Shown: positions 26,311 to 34,473 of the stretch, piece after piece
Layout of the letters: each line of letters starts with the position of its first letter
Position numbering within the stretch: the first letter of the stretch is position 1
Source of the DNA: Algoriphagus sp.
GTDB taxonomy: Bacteria > Bacteroidota > Bacteroidia > Cytophagales > Cyclobacteriaceae
NCBI GenBank assembly: GCA_030729785.1
Contig: JANQWS010000013.1
Location: 1 to 42,379, forward strand
Direction of reading: 5' to 3'
Length of the DNA: 42,379 nt
The notes under the pieces: generated by a model
The model's database searches: none
Told to the model about the DNA's origin: nothing
The model's input: the letters and a program-made list of their open reading frames with translations, nothing else
Made by a program: the position numbers and the translations under genes

Positions 26311-26861
26311 TAGCGTAATATTTCAGAAGTACTTGTTTTTTCTAGCATTCGTAAGATGGAGGGATTGTAGCCGATTAGATCAATTACGGCATCAAACGTG
26401 ACCCAGGCTAAGGAGATGCTTTCATCGCTTCTTACCAAGGGTTCCTGTAGGTCTGCTTCAATGAGGTAGCGAACATCGAAGTGAAAATGTTCTGCCACGT
26501 GGGGCCGCTCCGGGATGATGTGCTTATCCAAATCAAAAATATGGGTGTCTACAAATTGAAGGGAAGTCAGTCCACTTTCTTCTCGAGCTTCTCGCATGGC
26601 CACTTCCAAAAGATTTTCATTGCCATCGGCATGCCCTCCCAGCTGCAGCCATCGGCCCAACTTGCGGTGGAGGGTCAGCAGCGTATGCGTTCGTTTTTTA
26701 TTGACAATCCAGGCTGATGCAGTAAAATGTCCGGCAGTTCGTTCTCTTGAATATGCCAAAGGATCTTCTGTTAAGGCCAAAAAATCGGGCACAAATTGAT
26801 TTTCCTCTTCGTAAGGGCTACGGTAAGTCCCCAATTGGGTTTGTAGGGTAATTCTATCCAT
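26310..26861 (-). CDS. Nudix hydrolase
   Basis: A 183-aa Nudix-fold hydrolase that cleaves a nucleoside diphosphate linked to some other group. The Nudix box reads GHADGNENLLEVAMREAREE followed by SGL, matching Gx5Ex7REUxEExGU. The ATG at 26861, immediately after the preceding gene's TAA plus one base, is preferred to the in-frame TTG at 26876. The substrate cannot be assigned. It sits in a compact chain downstream of recQ. Confidence 0.88.
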   Translation of the reverse strand: MDRITLQTQLGTYRSPYEEENQFVPDFLALTEDPLAYSRERTAGHFTASAWIVNKKRTHTLLTLHRKLGRWLQLGGHADGNENLLEVAMREAREESGLTSLQFVDTHIFDLDKHIIPERPHVAEHFHFDVRYLIEADLQEPLVRSDESISLAWVTFDAVIDLIGYNPSILRMLEKTSTSEILR

Positions 26862-26862
26862 G

Positions 26863-27459
26863 TTAGGTTCTTTCAAATAACCGATCCATCAGTTCATCAA
26901 AGGGCTTGGCATCGTGATACAATCGATCAGAATATACTGCAGCAAGTAATTTGAAGTAGCTAGGCTGTTGGTTAATTCGGATTTTTTCTAGAGAAATGTT
27001 GCCATACAACTGACTGATTAATGCTCCTTCTTGGGGCATTTGAAGTGGGGGTTTGAAATAAAATTTCTCTGTCTCCTTCACTTGCTCGTTGACCTCTTCT
27101 AGCTTCCGATCCAAACTGACTTGTTCGTACCCCAAAGCTATAATCCGTCTACTTAATCCCAAGAAAAGTAAGGAAAAAGAATTTACATCGAGAGGTGGAC
27201 CATAGCTAAGCGCAAAACCATTTGCATAGACGGAAGAAAATACATGAACTTCTGGGCTTTCGTTGATTTGTGCTCGTTTGTAGTGGTAATTTCGATAAAC
27301 CAAGTCATAGAGCACCTTTGAGGCTTCGGAATGACCCCATACTTCCACGTCTTGAAGATCCTTATCCTTCAACAAAAAGTTTTCTTTAACAGACAAGGGT
27401 TGGTGACTTCCACGAGCTGGAAAAATTTTTTTCAATAAATCGTCAAAGAAATCAGGCAT
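26863..27459 (-). CDS. Conserved hypothetical protein, co-translated with RecQ
   Basis: A 198-aa soluble protein I cannot assign to a known family. It starts MPDFFDDLLKKIFPARG and has a mixed alpha/beta pattern with several aromatic-rich segments (VLYDLVYRNYHYKRAQI, VFSSVYANGFALSYGPPLD) and a highly charged helix with Lys/Glu pairs (LDRKLEEVNEQVKETEKFYF). There is no signal peptide, membrane segment, Cys cluster or nuclease motif. Its start overlaps the recQ stop by eight bases and its stop is one base before the Nudix ATG. This indicates tight coupling in one operon but does not by itself tell function. Confidence 0.75.
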   Translation of the reverse strand: MPDFFDDLLKKIFPARGSHQPLSVKENFLLKDKDLQDVEVWGHSEASKVLYDLVYRNYHYKRAQINESPEVHVFSSVYANGFALSYGPPLDVNSFSLLFLGLSRRIIALGYEQVSLDRKLEEVNEQVKETEKFYFKPPLQMPQEGALISQLYGNISLEKIRINQQPSYFKLLAAVYSDRLYHDAKPFDELMDRLFERT

Positions 27460-29383
27460 CCAAATTTAGTTTATACTTCCCCCCTTCGTTGGTTTCCACC
27501 TTTCCCTCTTCCACTAATTGGCGTAGACATTTCAAATGAGGCGCAGAGGCTGGTTTTTGGAGTAATTCAAAGAGCTCCTCTTCACTTAACGACCCATTGC
27601 CTGCTAAAGTTTGTAAAACTAACTCCTTAAATTTAGATTCAGTTTCCAGCGGTTGGTTGGCTTTTTTTTGTTCCACACAAAAATCACAGGCCCCACAATT
27701 TTCGTCAGTTGACTCTCCAAAATACATCTGGATAAATTGGGTTCTACAAATTCGTGTTTGGTGGGCATAAGCCACCATTTGAGTGGCCTTGTGGAGGGTA
27801 AGATCTCTCCTTAAAGCAATCCGCTTGAAGTTAAGCGGCAGTGTTGCTGCATCGTGTCGTTCGGCCAAAAAAGTGAGTTGCGGCCTATCCTTTCGCGGCT
27901 CGTAGTCCAAGACGTCCATCTTAGCGAGCTGAATCAAGGCCTTGATCATTTCTGCCTCCGAAAATCCTGCTGACTTAGCAAGTTTTGCCTCTTGAATAGT
28001 AAAGTATTCTGAAAAAAGATTGCCCCCATACGTTCTTAGGAGGATTTTTATTACTGGCTCTAATTTGGCATGTTGAATTTGAACCTCATACAAAAGTTGG
28101 GGATTAACTAAAAAACGTGCACGGGAGGGCGCAAAAAAACTTTCATTGAGTGCGAGTAGCCCCTCCTCTTCCAGCACCTTGAGTGCATAAAAGGTGTCCA
28201 AAACTGGAAGCTGGTAGGTTGTACAAAAATCAGAGAGTTCAAAATCATAACTCCTCAAGGACTGGGTTCCAATAGCTAATTGAAAATAGTTTGCTAGGCA
28301 TTGGTAGACGCGTCGGAGAAATTCTATAGGGGGATAAACCAAAGCAGCTCGGTCCAGCAGCTGTTCAAAATCCTGTCCGTTGGTCAGCAGTACAGCATAC
28401 GCTTTTTGCCCATCCCTACCTGCCCTTCCCGCTTCCTGGTAATAATTTTCTAGGTTTTCGGGTAAATCCGAATGAATGACCACGCGCACATCTGGCTTGT
28501 CTATTCCCATTCCAAATGCATTGGTACTGACTATAATTCGCACTTGATTGGTTTTCCAGGCCTCTTGCTTAGTAGATCGATCCAAAGCCGATAAGCCTGC
28601 ATGGTAGGCGGTAGCAGAAAACCCCAATTGCTGCAATTGCTTTGCAACCTGCTGCGTGGCATGACGGGTACGAACATACCAGATGGCAGAGCCCGGTATA
28701 CGCCGTAAGATTTCAAGTCCCTTCTCCAATTTATTTTCTACCAGTCGAATACTGTAGCTGAGGTTTTTACGGGCAAAGCTTTGGTGGAATTTTGCTGGCT
28801 GCTTGAGCTGAAGTTTCTCACAAATATCTTGCGCTACTTCTGGCGTGGCAGAGGCGGTTAAGGCCAAGACATTAACTTTCGGATGGTAGGAGCGAATGGT
28901 TGCAATCTCCAAATAGGCAGGTCTGAAATCATAGCCCCACTGAGAGATGCAATGTGCTTCATCCACGGCAATCAAGTTGAGGTTCATTTGCTTGAAGCGC
29001 TCCACAAAAAGTTCTGTTTTCAAACGTTCTGGCGAGAGGTATAAAAACTTGACTCCTCCTCGGATGCAGTTATCCAAAACCGTATCTATTTCTCGAACAC
29101 TCATTCCGGCATGCAGTGACACTGCTTTTACCCCACGGGCTTTTAGGTAATCTACCTGATCCTTCATTAGTGCCACCAGTGGGGAAATAACCAAGCAAAT
29201 ACCTTCTTTAGCCAAACCGGGCACCTGGTAGCACAAACTTTTTCCTCCACCAGTGGGTAAAATAGCAAGCGTATCTACCCCTAGAAAGACCTTTTCGACG
29301 ACCTGCTTCTGCACAGGACGAAATTCCTTCCATCCAAAAACCTCCTTAAGGAGGGACAACAACTGATCTGTTACTTCTGCCAT
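27452..29383 (-). CDS. recQ: ATP-dependent DNA helicase RecQ (without HRDC domain)
   Basis: Unwinds DNA 3' to 5' in recombination repair. The 643-aa protein has Walker A in ILPTGGGKSLCYQVP, DEAH in VDEAHCISQWGYDFRPAY, motif III LALTASATPEV, and motif VI YYQEAGRAGRDGQ. The zinc site follows with CRTQFIQMYFGE and NCGACDFC, then a short winged-helix segment. The usual HRDC domain is not recognisable: the C-terminus is a 70-residue SxSEEELFELLQ/CLRQLVEEGKVETNEGG winged-helix instead. The 198-aa gene overlaps its end by eight bases. Confidence 0.95.
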   Translation of the reverse strand: MAEVTDQLLSLLKEVFGWKEFRPVQKQVVEKVFLGVDTLAILPTGGGKSLCYQVPGLAKEGICLVISPLVALMKDQVDYLKARGVKAVSLHAGMSVREIDTVLDNCIRGGVKFLYLSPERLKTELFVERFKQMNLNLIAVDEAHCISQWGYDFRPAYLEIATIRSYHPKVNVLALTASATPEVAQDICEKLQLKQPAKFHQSFARKNLSYSIRLVENKLEKGLEILRRIPGSAIWYVRTRHATQQVAKQLQQLGFSATAYHAGLSALDRSTKQEAWKTNQVRIIVSTNAFGMGIDKPDVRVVIHSDLPENLENYYQEAGRAGRDGQKAYAVLLTNGQDFEQLLDRAALVYPPIEFLRRVYQCLANYFQLAIGTQSLRSYDFELSDFCTTYQLPVLDTFYALKVLEEEGLLALNESFFAPSRARFLVNPQLLYEVQIQHAKLEPVIKILLRTYGGNLFSEYFTIQEAKLAKSAGFSEAEMIKALIQLAKMDVLDYEPRKDRPQLTFLAERHDAATLPLNFKRIALRRDLTLHKATQMVAYAHQTRICRTQFIQMYFGESTDENCGACDFCVEQKKANQPLETESKFKELVLQTLAGNGSLSEEELFELLQKPASAPHLKCLRQLVEEGKVETNEGGKYKLNLDA

Positions 29384-29472
29384 GAATGGTTGAAATTACT
29401 AAAAATCCAAGTTTCCCCACGACACCCGAATCTTAAATGAATTCAAAGAACAATCAAAAAAAATGGCAGAAA

Positions 29473-31410
29473 TTAAAAAACCACTCTATAACCAGCGAAA
29501 GATCGGGGAAGGCTATCTTTTTTGTGGGAATGTGAGGTAGGAGCCTCTCCAAGTTGTTCTTGAAGTTTTGGAATTAGTGCTCCCCAAACCAATTGATTTC
29601 GAGAAGGGACAACTACCAGGTCAATGCCGGGAAACCAGATGGAATCCTTCTCTACCATTGCCTTCAACGGAATTGGAATCGGATTTCGCCGACTGGCAAG
29701 GCGATTGGGCTGTATGAAGAAGGAGAGTTGCTCAGTAGGAAAATTCTGGTTCCAAGAGAGGTGATGTGCTCCTAGGTTGAGGTCTAAAACCCACTGACCC
29801 TCTTTGGTAAACAGGTACAGTTCTTGGGCTGGGCGCTGGGTTTCCTCCCAAAAATTTGAGCCACCCCAGTACAAGACAACTACTATTCCAAGTCTTAAAA
29901 GCCATTTTCGGTTACCTATTTCCCAATTACCCCAGATCCATAAGAAAACCCAAATCGCCAACATCCCAGCGAAAGACAGATGAATCCCCTGCCACAAGGC
30001 AGCGGGCAAGTAGTGAATCCAATAGGTGATCTCGATTTGGAGTAGCAGCAAAAAGTCGATTACAGCCCCGAGCATCCATCCCAAAAATGGAATCCATGCC
30101 AGCAAGAGAAAAGGTACGCCCACGCAAAGGATGAGGTAAGAAAGTGGGACAACCAGTAAATTGGCCAGTAAAAAATAAGTGGGGAAGGTATGAAAGTAAT
30201 GAATGGTCAGCGGACTTGTGATCAGCTGGGCCGCAAGTGTTACCGCAGTCATTTGCCAGAAATAGTCCAAGATCCGACTGGAAGGAGACCAGAATTGGAG
30301 AATAAGGGGCTGTAATCCTACAATACCTGCTACTGCCAAATAAGAAAGTTGGAACCCAAGATTCCAGCCTATTCCCGGATCCAAGACCAATAGTAGCAAA
30401 GCCGAGAAAGACAAGGTATTCCAAATTGACGGCTTCCTTTTTCGCATTTGCCCAAGGGTCACTAGGGAAAACATCACCACGGCACGCACCACGGAAGGGG
30501 AAAACCCAGTCATCAGGGCATAAATCCAAAGCAAGCCTAGGACTAGGAGCAGGTAACTACTCCGAAAAGTAGTTCCCACTTTCTTTAAAATGGTCAAAGG
30601 GAGTAGAAGAATGGAGTAAATAATTCCCACATGAAGCCCTGAAACTGCAAGAATATGCTGGGTTCCGGCAGCAGCAAAGGCTTGTTTTACGTCCTTTCCT
30701 AGTGATTCTTTTTGTCCTAAAAGTAGTGCCAAAGCAATTTGTTTGGACTCAGGCCTTGCCACATAGCGCTCGATCGCTTGGGCAAAGTAATGGCGAAGAT
30801 ACGCTAGCGAAAATTTGAGCTGGAAGGTCTGGAGACTAGGAAGTAAACGTAGCTTTTTACCTAGAAACTGTCGAAAATGAATTCCTTTTTTAGCGAGGTA
30901 CCCTTTGTAGTCAAATTCATTCGGAAAGGTGGCTGGGGCTAGTGCTTCCGGATTCTCGGGTACCCAAATCACCTGTCCAGGCACAAGGGGGGTATCAAGC
31001 TGGTGGTACACCAAGACCAAAGCTCGTTGGGGTCGCCAATTTTCTCCTTCCTTTACCGCAACGACTGCGAGTAAATTTTCCGAAGAATTTGCCTTCGAGA
31101 GATCGTAGTGCTGCACCTCAGCAAGGTAACCCTCTCCCTCTCCCCATTGCATTTCTCCCTTAAGTGATTGTTGATTGGACTGCAGCGACACAAAAGCGCC
31201 AAAACACATCAAAAGCAAATAGGCTAAAAAGGCAGTGAAGAAAGTAGAGGCAAAGGAAGATCTAGTGAGGAAAATTGCATAAATAACCCAAAGAACGGAA
31301 AGCAACCCAAATAGGAGGTTGGGCTGTGCTTCAGGAATGGCATTAGAAAGTAAGATCCCTAGCACAAAAAGGAAGAGGTATCTTAAAAAAGGAAAATCAG
31401 CAAAGGTCAT
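29473..31410 (-). CDS. comEC: ComEC/Rec2-family competence membrane protein
   Basis: Channel protein through which single-stranded DNA enters the cytoplasm during natural transformation. The 645-aa sequence begins with membrane segments and an N-terminal OB-like (DUF4131) part, then the hydrophobic competence core around ALALLLGQKESLGKDVKQAFAAAGTQHILAVSGLHVGI, which is highly diagnostic. The C-terminal about 110 residues contain no HxHxDH, so the metallo-beta-lactamase nuclease domain of many ComECs is absent, as is often so in Bacteroidota. It is upstream of recQ on the same strand, separated by 89 bases. Confidence 0.92.
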   Translation of the reverse strand: MTFADFPFLRYLFLFVLGILLSNAIPEAQPNLLFGLLSVLWVIYAIFLTRSSFASTFFTAFLAYLLLMCFGAFVSLQSNQQSLKGEMQWGEGEGYLAEVQHYDLSKANSSENLLAVVAVKEGENWRPQRALVLVYHQLDTPLVPGQVIWVPENPEALAPATFPNEFDYKGYLAKKGIHFRQFLGKKLRLLPSLQTFQLKFSLAYLRHYFAQAIERYVARPESKQIALALLLGQKESLGKDVKQAFAAAGTQHILAVSGLHVGIIYSILLLPLTILKKVGTTFRSSYLLLVLGLLWIYALMTGFSPSVVRAVVMFSLVTLGQMRKRKPSIWNTLSFSALLLLVLDPGIGWNLGFQLSYLAVAGIVGLQPLILQFWSPSSRILDYFWQMTAVTLAAQLITSPLTIHYFHTFPTYFLLANLLVVPLSYLILCVGVPFLLLAWIPFLGWMLGAVIDFLLLLQIEITYWIHYLPAALWQGIHLSFAGMLAIWVFLWIWGNWEIGNRKWLLRLGIVVVLYWGGSNFWEETQRPAQELYLFTKEGQWVLDLNLGAHHLSWNQNFPTEQLSFFIQPNRLASRRNPIPIPLKAMVEKDSIWFPGIDLVVVPSRNQLVWGALIPKLQEQLGEAPTSHSHKKDSLPRSFAGYRVVF

Positions 31411-31484
31411 GTAGAAAAAAATAATGGCTAAAAAATGATTTTTAGAAACCCTTGAAGTGGTTAAAATGGCGGCTTCTTCAAACC

Positions 31485-31590
31485 GTCAACGGACGACAAA
31501 CCACCGTATACAGGCAGTCCACTGTCAACAGCCCACTTTGCTGAATTTCAAACTTTAGTTTCTTTGATTGGTGTTCACCAGTCAACTAAT
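31485..31590 (+). repeat. Heptamer array D (divergent member of the dispersed repeat)
   Basis: Four heptamers GTCAACG, GACGACA, AACCACC, GTATACA (31485-31512), a 4-nt break GGCA, then three more: GTCCACT, GTCAACA, GCCCACT (31517-31537). A tail, TGAATTTCAAACTTTAGTTT and then GTTCACCAGTCAAC, resembles but does not match the tail of copies A and B. The GCGGATAATC ends are missing, so this copy is more degraded or a related form. It sits upstream of comEC. Confidence 0.65.
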
Positions 31591-31605
31591 TGCAAAAAAT
31601 ACGAG

Positions 31606-31627
31606 CCTAATTGGCTTGTTAATTAGG
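31606..31627. repeat. Short inverted repeat
   Basis: CCTAATT (31606-31612) and AATTAGG (31621-31627) can pair around an eight-base loop, in the gap between the acetyltransferase stop and comEC start. There is no T tract beyond it on either side, so it is not a convincing terminator. Confidence 0.35.
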
Positions 31628-31694
31628 ATATAAAATGAGAAGGCTTACCACCGGTTTAAAAAAATAGTTACGCGTAATTAAAAAAGAACGAGTC

Positions 31695-32126
31695 TTAGCG
31701 CAGTTCCATCTTATAATGTAAGATGGCACACTCTTCAAACTGATCTCCTACGACTTGAAACCCAAACTTGGCATACAGGGGCATGGCATGAATTTGGGCG
31801 TGGAGGTATTTCTTTTTCCCTTTTGTGTCTGGGTGTTGATCGATATCCCCAAGGACTGCTGCCACCAATGCTTGACCTACGCCTTTTCCTCGAGCGACTT
31901 TCAGTACAGCAAATCGCTCCATTTTTACTCCATTTTGGGTAAATCTCCAACGGGCAGTACCTACGGGTGTCCCCTCAACTTTGGCTAAAAAATGAACCGA
32001 ACTGTCTTCAAATTCGTCGTATTCTTCGGCTGCATCAACTTCTTGCTCAACCACAAACACCAATTCGCGGATGTCAAAAGCAGCTTGAAGTCCTTCCTTA
32101 GTCGTTATTTTTTCTACCGTTGGCAT
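31695..32126 (-). CDS. GNAT-family acetyltransferase (ElaA-like)
   Basis: A 143-aa acetyltransferase with the acetyl-CoA binding motif VARGKGVGQALVAAVLG and the conserved FVVEQEVDAAEEYDEFEDSSVHFL substrate-side segment. The order resembles YjdJ/ElaA-type enzymes. Its substrate is unknown. The start overlaps the phoH C-terminal coding sequence by 29 bases, longer than usual, but the only alternative ATG would lose the N-terminal helix. It is the last gene of the phoH unit. Confidence 0.85.
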   Translation of the reverse strand: MPTVEKITTKEGLQAAFDIRELVFVVEQEVDAAEEYDEFEDSSVHFLAKVEGTPVGTARWRFTQNGVKMERFAVLKVARGKGVGQALVAAVLGDIDQHPDTKGKKKYLHAQIHAMPLYAKFGFQVVGDQFEECAILHYKMELR

Positions 32127-33087
32127 CTTGTCTTAATTTTTCTTTTTCTTCCTCGCTTTTTTCATAAGCAGCAATAATCGCCTTTACCAGCTTGTGACGA
32201 ATCACGTCACTACCACTTAAGCGAACCACGCCAATTCCCTTGACACCATTCAGGACGCGTAGCGATTCGGATAGTCCAGACTTTTGACGGATGGGCAAAT
32301 CTACTTGTGTTTGGTCTCCAGTAATAATCACCTTAGAATTGGGGCCCATACGAGTCAAAAACATCTTTATTTGTTCGGCCGTGGTATTTTGTGCTTCGTC
32401 TAAGAGTACAAAGGCATCGTGTAAGGTTCTTCCCCTCATGTAAGCAAGCGGAGCAATTTCAATTGCCCGAGTCTCCTGATAATACTTTAATTTTTCTGGG
32501 GGAATCATGTCCTGAAGTGCATCGTAGATGGGCCTCAAGTAAGGATCGAGTTTTTCCTGTAAATCTCCTGGAAGAAACCCTAAATTTTCACCCGCCTCGA
32601 CTGCTGGACGGGTGATGATGATACGCTTAACTTCACGATTTTTTAGGGCACGTACCGCGAGAGCTACCGCAATGTACGTTTTTCCTGTTCCCGCGGGCCC
32701 CAAAGCGAATACCAAATCGTTTTTCATGGCTGCCTCTACGAGCTTTCGCTGGTTGGCTGACTTAGGCTTAATCACCAGCCCTTTATTTCCAAAAACAATT
32801 ACCTGATCCTTGTTGGCTTCTTCAAATGGTCCGCCTTCAATCGCCAAAAAATCTTTCACATGCTCTGGACTAAGGTGCCCAAAGCGCTCAAAATGTTCCA
32901 AAAGCATGTTGATTAGATCGTTGATCCGCAAAATCTCAGGTGGACTTCCTTGAATGCGGATTTCATTTCCTCGAGAAATTACTTTACACTGAGGAAACGC
33001 TTGTGCAATTTGGCGGATATTTTCATTGGCAGTGCCAAAAAATTCTGCCAAGGGAACATGCTCTAGGGTAATTACTTTTTCGACCAA
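32098..33087 (-). CDS. PhoH-family ATPase/RNA-processing protein
   Basis: A 329-aa cytoplasmic P-loop protein of the PhoH family, linked to RNA metabolism and ribosome maturation by its relatives. Walker A is GPAGTGKTYIAVALA and Walker B is VLLDEAQNTTAEQIKMF; an N-terminal KH-like RNA-binding domain precedes it (residues 1-100, with NEIRIQGSPPEILRINDLI). The initiator appears to be a TTG at 33087, since no in-frame ATG or GTG lies near. The acetyltransferase gene begins before its stop. Confidence 0.93.
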   Translation of the reverse strand: MVEKVITLEHVPLAEFFGTANENIRQIAQAFPQCKVISRGNEIRIQGSPPEILRINDLINMLLEHFERFGHLSPEHVKDFLAIEGGPFEEANKDQVIVFGNKGLVIKPKSANQRKLVEAAMKNDLVFALGPAGTGKTYIAVALAVRALKNREVKRIIITRPAVEAGENLGFLPGDLQEKLDPYLRPIYDALQDMIPPEKLKYYQETRAIEIAPLAYMRGRTLHDAFVLLDEAQNTTAEQIKMFLTRMGPNSKVIITGDQTQVDLPIRQKSGLSESLRVLNGVKGIGVVRLSGSDVIRHKLVKAIIAAYEKSEEEKEKLRQDANGRKNND

Positions 33088-33135
33088 AGTTTTGTATTGA
33101 TTAGGTACACCATGAAGGCGAAAGAATAAAATGCC

Positions 33136-33143
33136 TATTTTTG
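33136..33143 (+). promoter_or_regulatory. Possible -7 box for the SAM hydroxide adenosyltransferase gene
   Basis: TATTTTTG matches TAnnTTTG, but the expected TTG about 20 nt upstream is replaced by ATGA. It lies 50 nt before the ATG at 33193. Confidence 0.3.
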
Positions 33144-33192
33144 TTCAATCCCTCTTCAAACAAAACTACAAAATTTTACTTTACTTGCTTCT

Positions 33193-33963
33193 ATGGCCTT
33201 GGTGACATTCCTATCTGATTTCGGGGACACAGACTACTACGTACCAGCAGTCAAAGCCAAGATGCTTTCCATCAATCCCCAATTACAAATTGTGGATATT
33301 TCTCATGGAATAGCTGCGTTTGATTTGGAGCATGCCGCTTTTCTTTTGCGAGCAACCTTCCGCGAATTCCCAAAAGGAACCGTTCATTTGGTAGGCATCA
33401 ATACTACGGGATCGGCGACTACAGGGTACCTAGGCATCAAGTTAGAAGACCATATTTTTATAGGACCAAACAATGGGCTTTTCAGTCTTCTAGCTGACCA
33501 TGACCCAGGAATCATTGTCCAGTTTGCAGATATCCACTTGAAGGACTCTACCTTTCCTACAAGAGATATTTTAGCCCCTATTGCCGCAAAAGTAGCTTCA
33601 GGCGCAGCCATACATGATTTTGGTGGCCCATCCACCCAATTCAAAAAATTAATGCCAAGACAGGTGAAGGCAACTCGAGAACAACTAATTGGGCATGTGG
33701 TACGCGTTGATCGCTATGGCAACCTGATAACGAACATCCGGCGAGAGGTTTTTGAAAAATTAAATCCAGGGAAATTCACTATCCAATTTGGCAGAGAAAA
33801 AATAAGCCAATTGCAGACCGGATACGATCAAGTGGAAGCAGGAGAACCCTATTTATTTTTTAATAGTTTGGACGTTTTGGAAATAGGCATCAATCATGGG
33901 CATGGAGGCAATCTCTTGGGATTGAAACGCGACAGTGTGATTTACATCAATTTTGAACCATGA
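33193..33963 (+). CDS. S-adenosyl-L-methionine hydroxide adenosyltransferase (DUF62/SAM hydrolase)
   Basis: Hydrolyses S-adenosylmethionine to adenosine and methionine using hydroxide. The 256-aa protein matches the family by its N-terminal FLSDFGDTDYYVPAVKAKML (with the catalytic Asp), the ITHGI-like DISHGIAAFDLEHAAFLL and the VRVDRYGNLITNI segment near residue 170-185. It is a trimer in known structures. The following ABM gene overlaps its stop (ATGA), so both are made together. It is divergent from phoH. Confidence 0.9.
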   Translation: MALVTFLSDFGDTDYYVPAVKAKMLSINPQLQIVDISHGIAAFDLEHAAFLLRATFREFPKGTVHLVGINTTGSATTGYLGIKLEDHIFIGPNNGLFSLLADHDPGIIVQFADIHLKDSTFPTRDILAPIAAKVASGAAIHDFGGPSTQFKKLMPRQVKATREQLIGHVVRVDRYGNLITNIRREVFEKLNPGKFTIQFGREKISQLQTGYDQVEAGEPYLFFNSLDVLEIGINHGHGGNLLGLKRDSVIYINFEP

Positions 33964-34262
33964 GTTTGATTCGTGTGGTGCGGATGACTTTTCGTCCAGA
34001 AGATGCTTCCGCTTTTTTGGAGAATTTTGAAAAGAACAAACTTTTAATCCGAAATTATCCTGGTTGTCTACATTTGGAACTCTGGCAGGATGAGAATCAA
34101 AAAAATATTTTCGTCACTTACAGCCATTGGGAAAGCGAAGAAGCCTTGAATCAGTATCGTGATTCACAGCTATTTAAATCGATTTGGAGCTATACCAAAA
34201 GCCTCTTCTCTGAAAAGCCCCAAGCTTGGAGTTTAAAAAAAATACAGGAAGTAGGTGTTTGA
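33960..34262 (+). CDS. Antibiotic biosynthesis monooxygenase (ABM) domain protein
   Basis: A 100-aa ferredoxin-like dimeric alpha-beta-barrel protein. The pattern is FRPEDASAFLENFEKNK, then YPGCLHLELWQDENQKNIFVTYSHWESEEALNQYRDS, as in the ABM/LsrG-type family. These are cofactor-free monooxygenases or heme/aldehyde isomerase-like enzymes; the role cannot be pinned down. The ATG overlaps the SAM hydroxide adenosyltransferase stop. Confidence 0.82.
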   Translation: MSLIRVVRMTFRPEDASAFLENFEKNKLLIRNYPGCLHLELWQDENQKNIFVTYSHWESEEALNQYRDSQLFKSIWSYTKSLFSEKPQAWSLKKIQEVGV

Positions 34263-34264
34263 GT

Positions 34265-34295
34265 TTGTAGGAAATCATTTTTGTATTCATATTTG
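34265..34295 (+). promoter_or_regulatory. Candidate promoter of tRNA-Leu
   Basis: TTG at 34265-34267, then exactly 20 nt, then CATATTTG at 34288-34295 (one mismatch to TAnnTTTG). The spacing equals that of the sdh promoter, and the tRNA starts 35 nt further on. Confidence 0.45.
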
Positions 34296-34329
34296 CATCC
34301 CCATTCAAAACGGAATGGTTGGTTTATTT

Positions 34330-34413
34330 GCCCAGATGGCGGAATTGGTAGACGCGTTGGTCTCAAACACCAATGAGGTTACACTCGTGCCGGTTCGACT
34401 CCGGCTCTGGGTA
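34330..34413 (+). tRNA. tRNA-Leu (anticodon CAA)
   Basis: Acceptor arm GCCCAGA pairs with TCTGGGT (first pair G-T), discriminator A. The anticodon stem TTGGT/ACCAA carries loop CTCAAAC, giving anticodon CAA, which reads UUG. The extended variable arm and the T-loop GGTTCGACTCC support class II tRNA-Leu. No CCA is encoded. Confidence 0.94.
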
Positions 34414-34421
34414 CAAAGGTA

Positions 34422-34435
34422 CTGCCTATCGGCAG
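34422..34435 (+). repeat. Small hairpin after tRNA-Leu
   Basis: CTGCC and GGCAG can pair around the loop TATC, just upstream of the terminator hairpin. It may serve tRNA 3'-end trimming or be a remnant of a longer repeat; nothing more can be said. Confidence 0.4.
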
Positions 34436-34439
34436 ACAG

Positions 34440-34470
34440 GCCTGCAGTGATGCAGGCTTTTTTTATTTTT
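34440..34470 (+). terminator. Rho-independent terminator of tRNA-Leu
   Basis: Perfect 7-bp stem GCCTGCA/TGCAGGC with loop GTGA, followed by a run of seven T and further T-rich bases. It ends the tRNA-Leu transcript. Confidence 0.9.
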
Positions 34471-34473
34471 TAA

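Noticed and set aside
29927..30529. 200-codon open frame on the minus strand overlapping comEC in another frame
   Set aside because: It lies within the conserved competence core and shows no coherent domain; comEC reads through with typical motifs.
34255..34473. 72-codon open frame spanning tRNA-Leu
   Set aside because: It covers the tRNA and its terminator, so it is not a protein gene.
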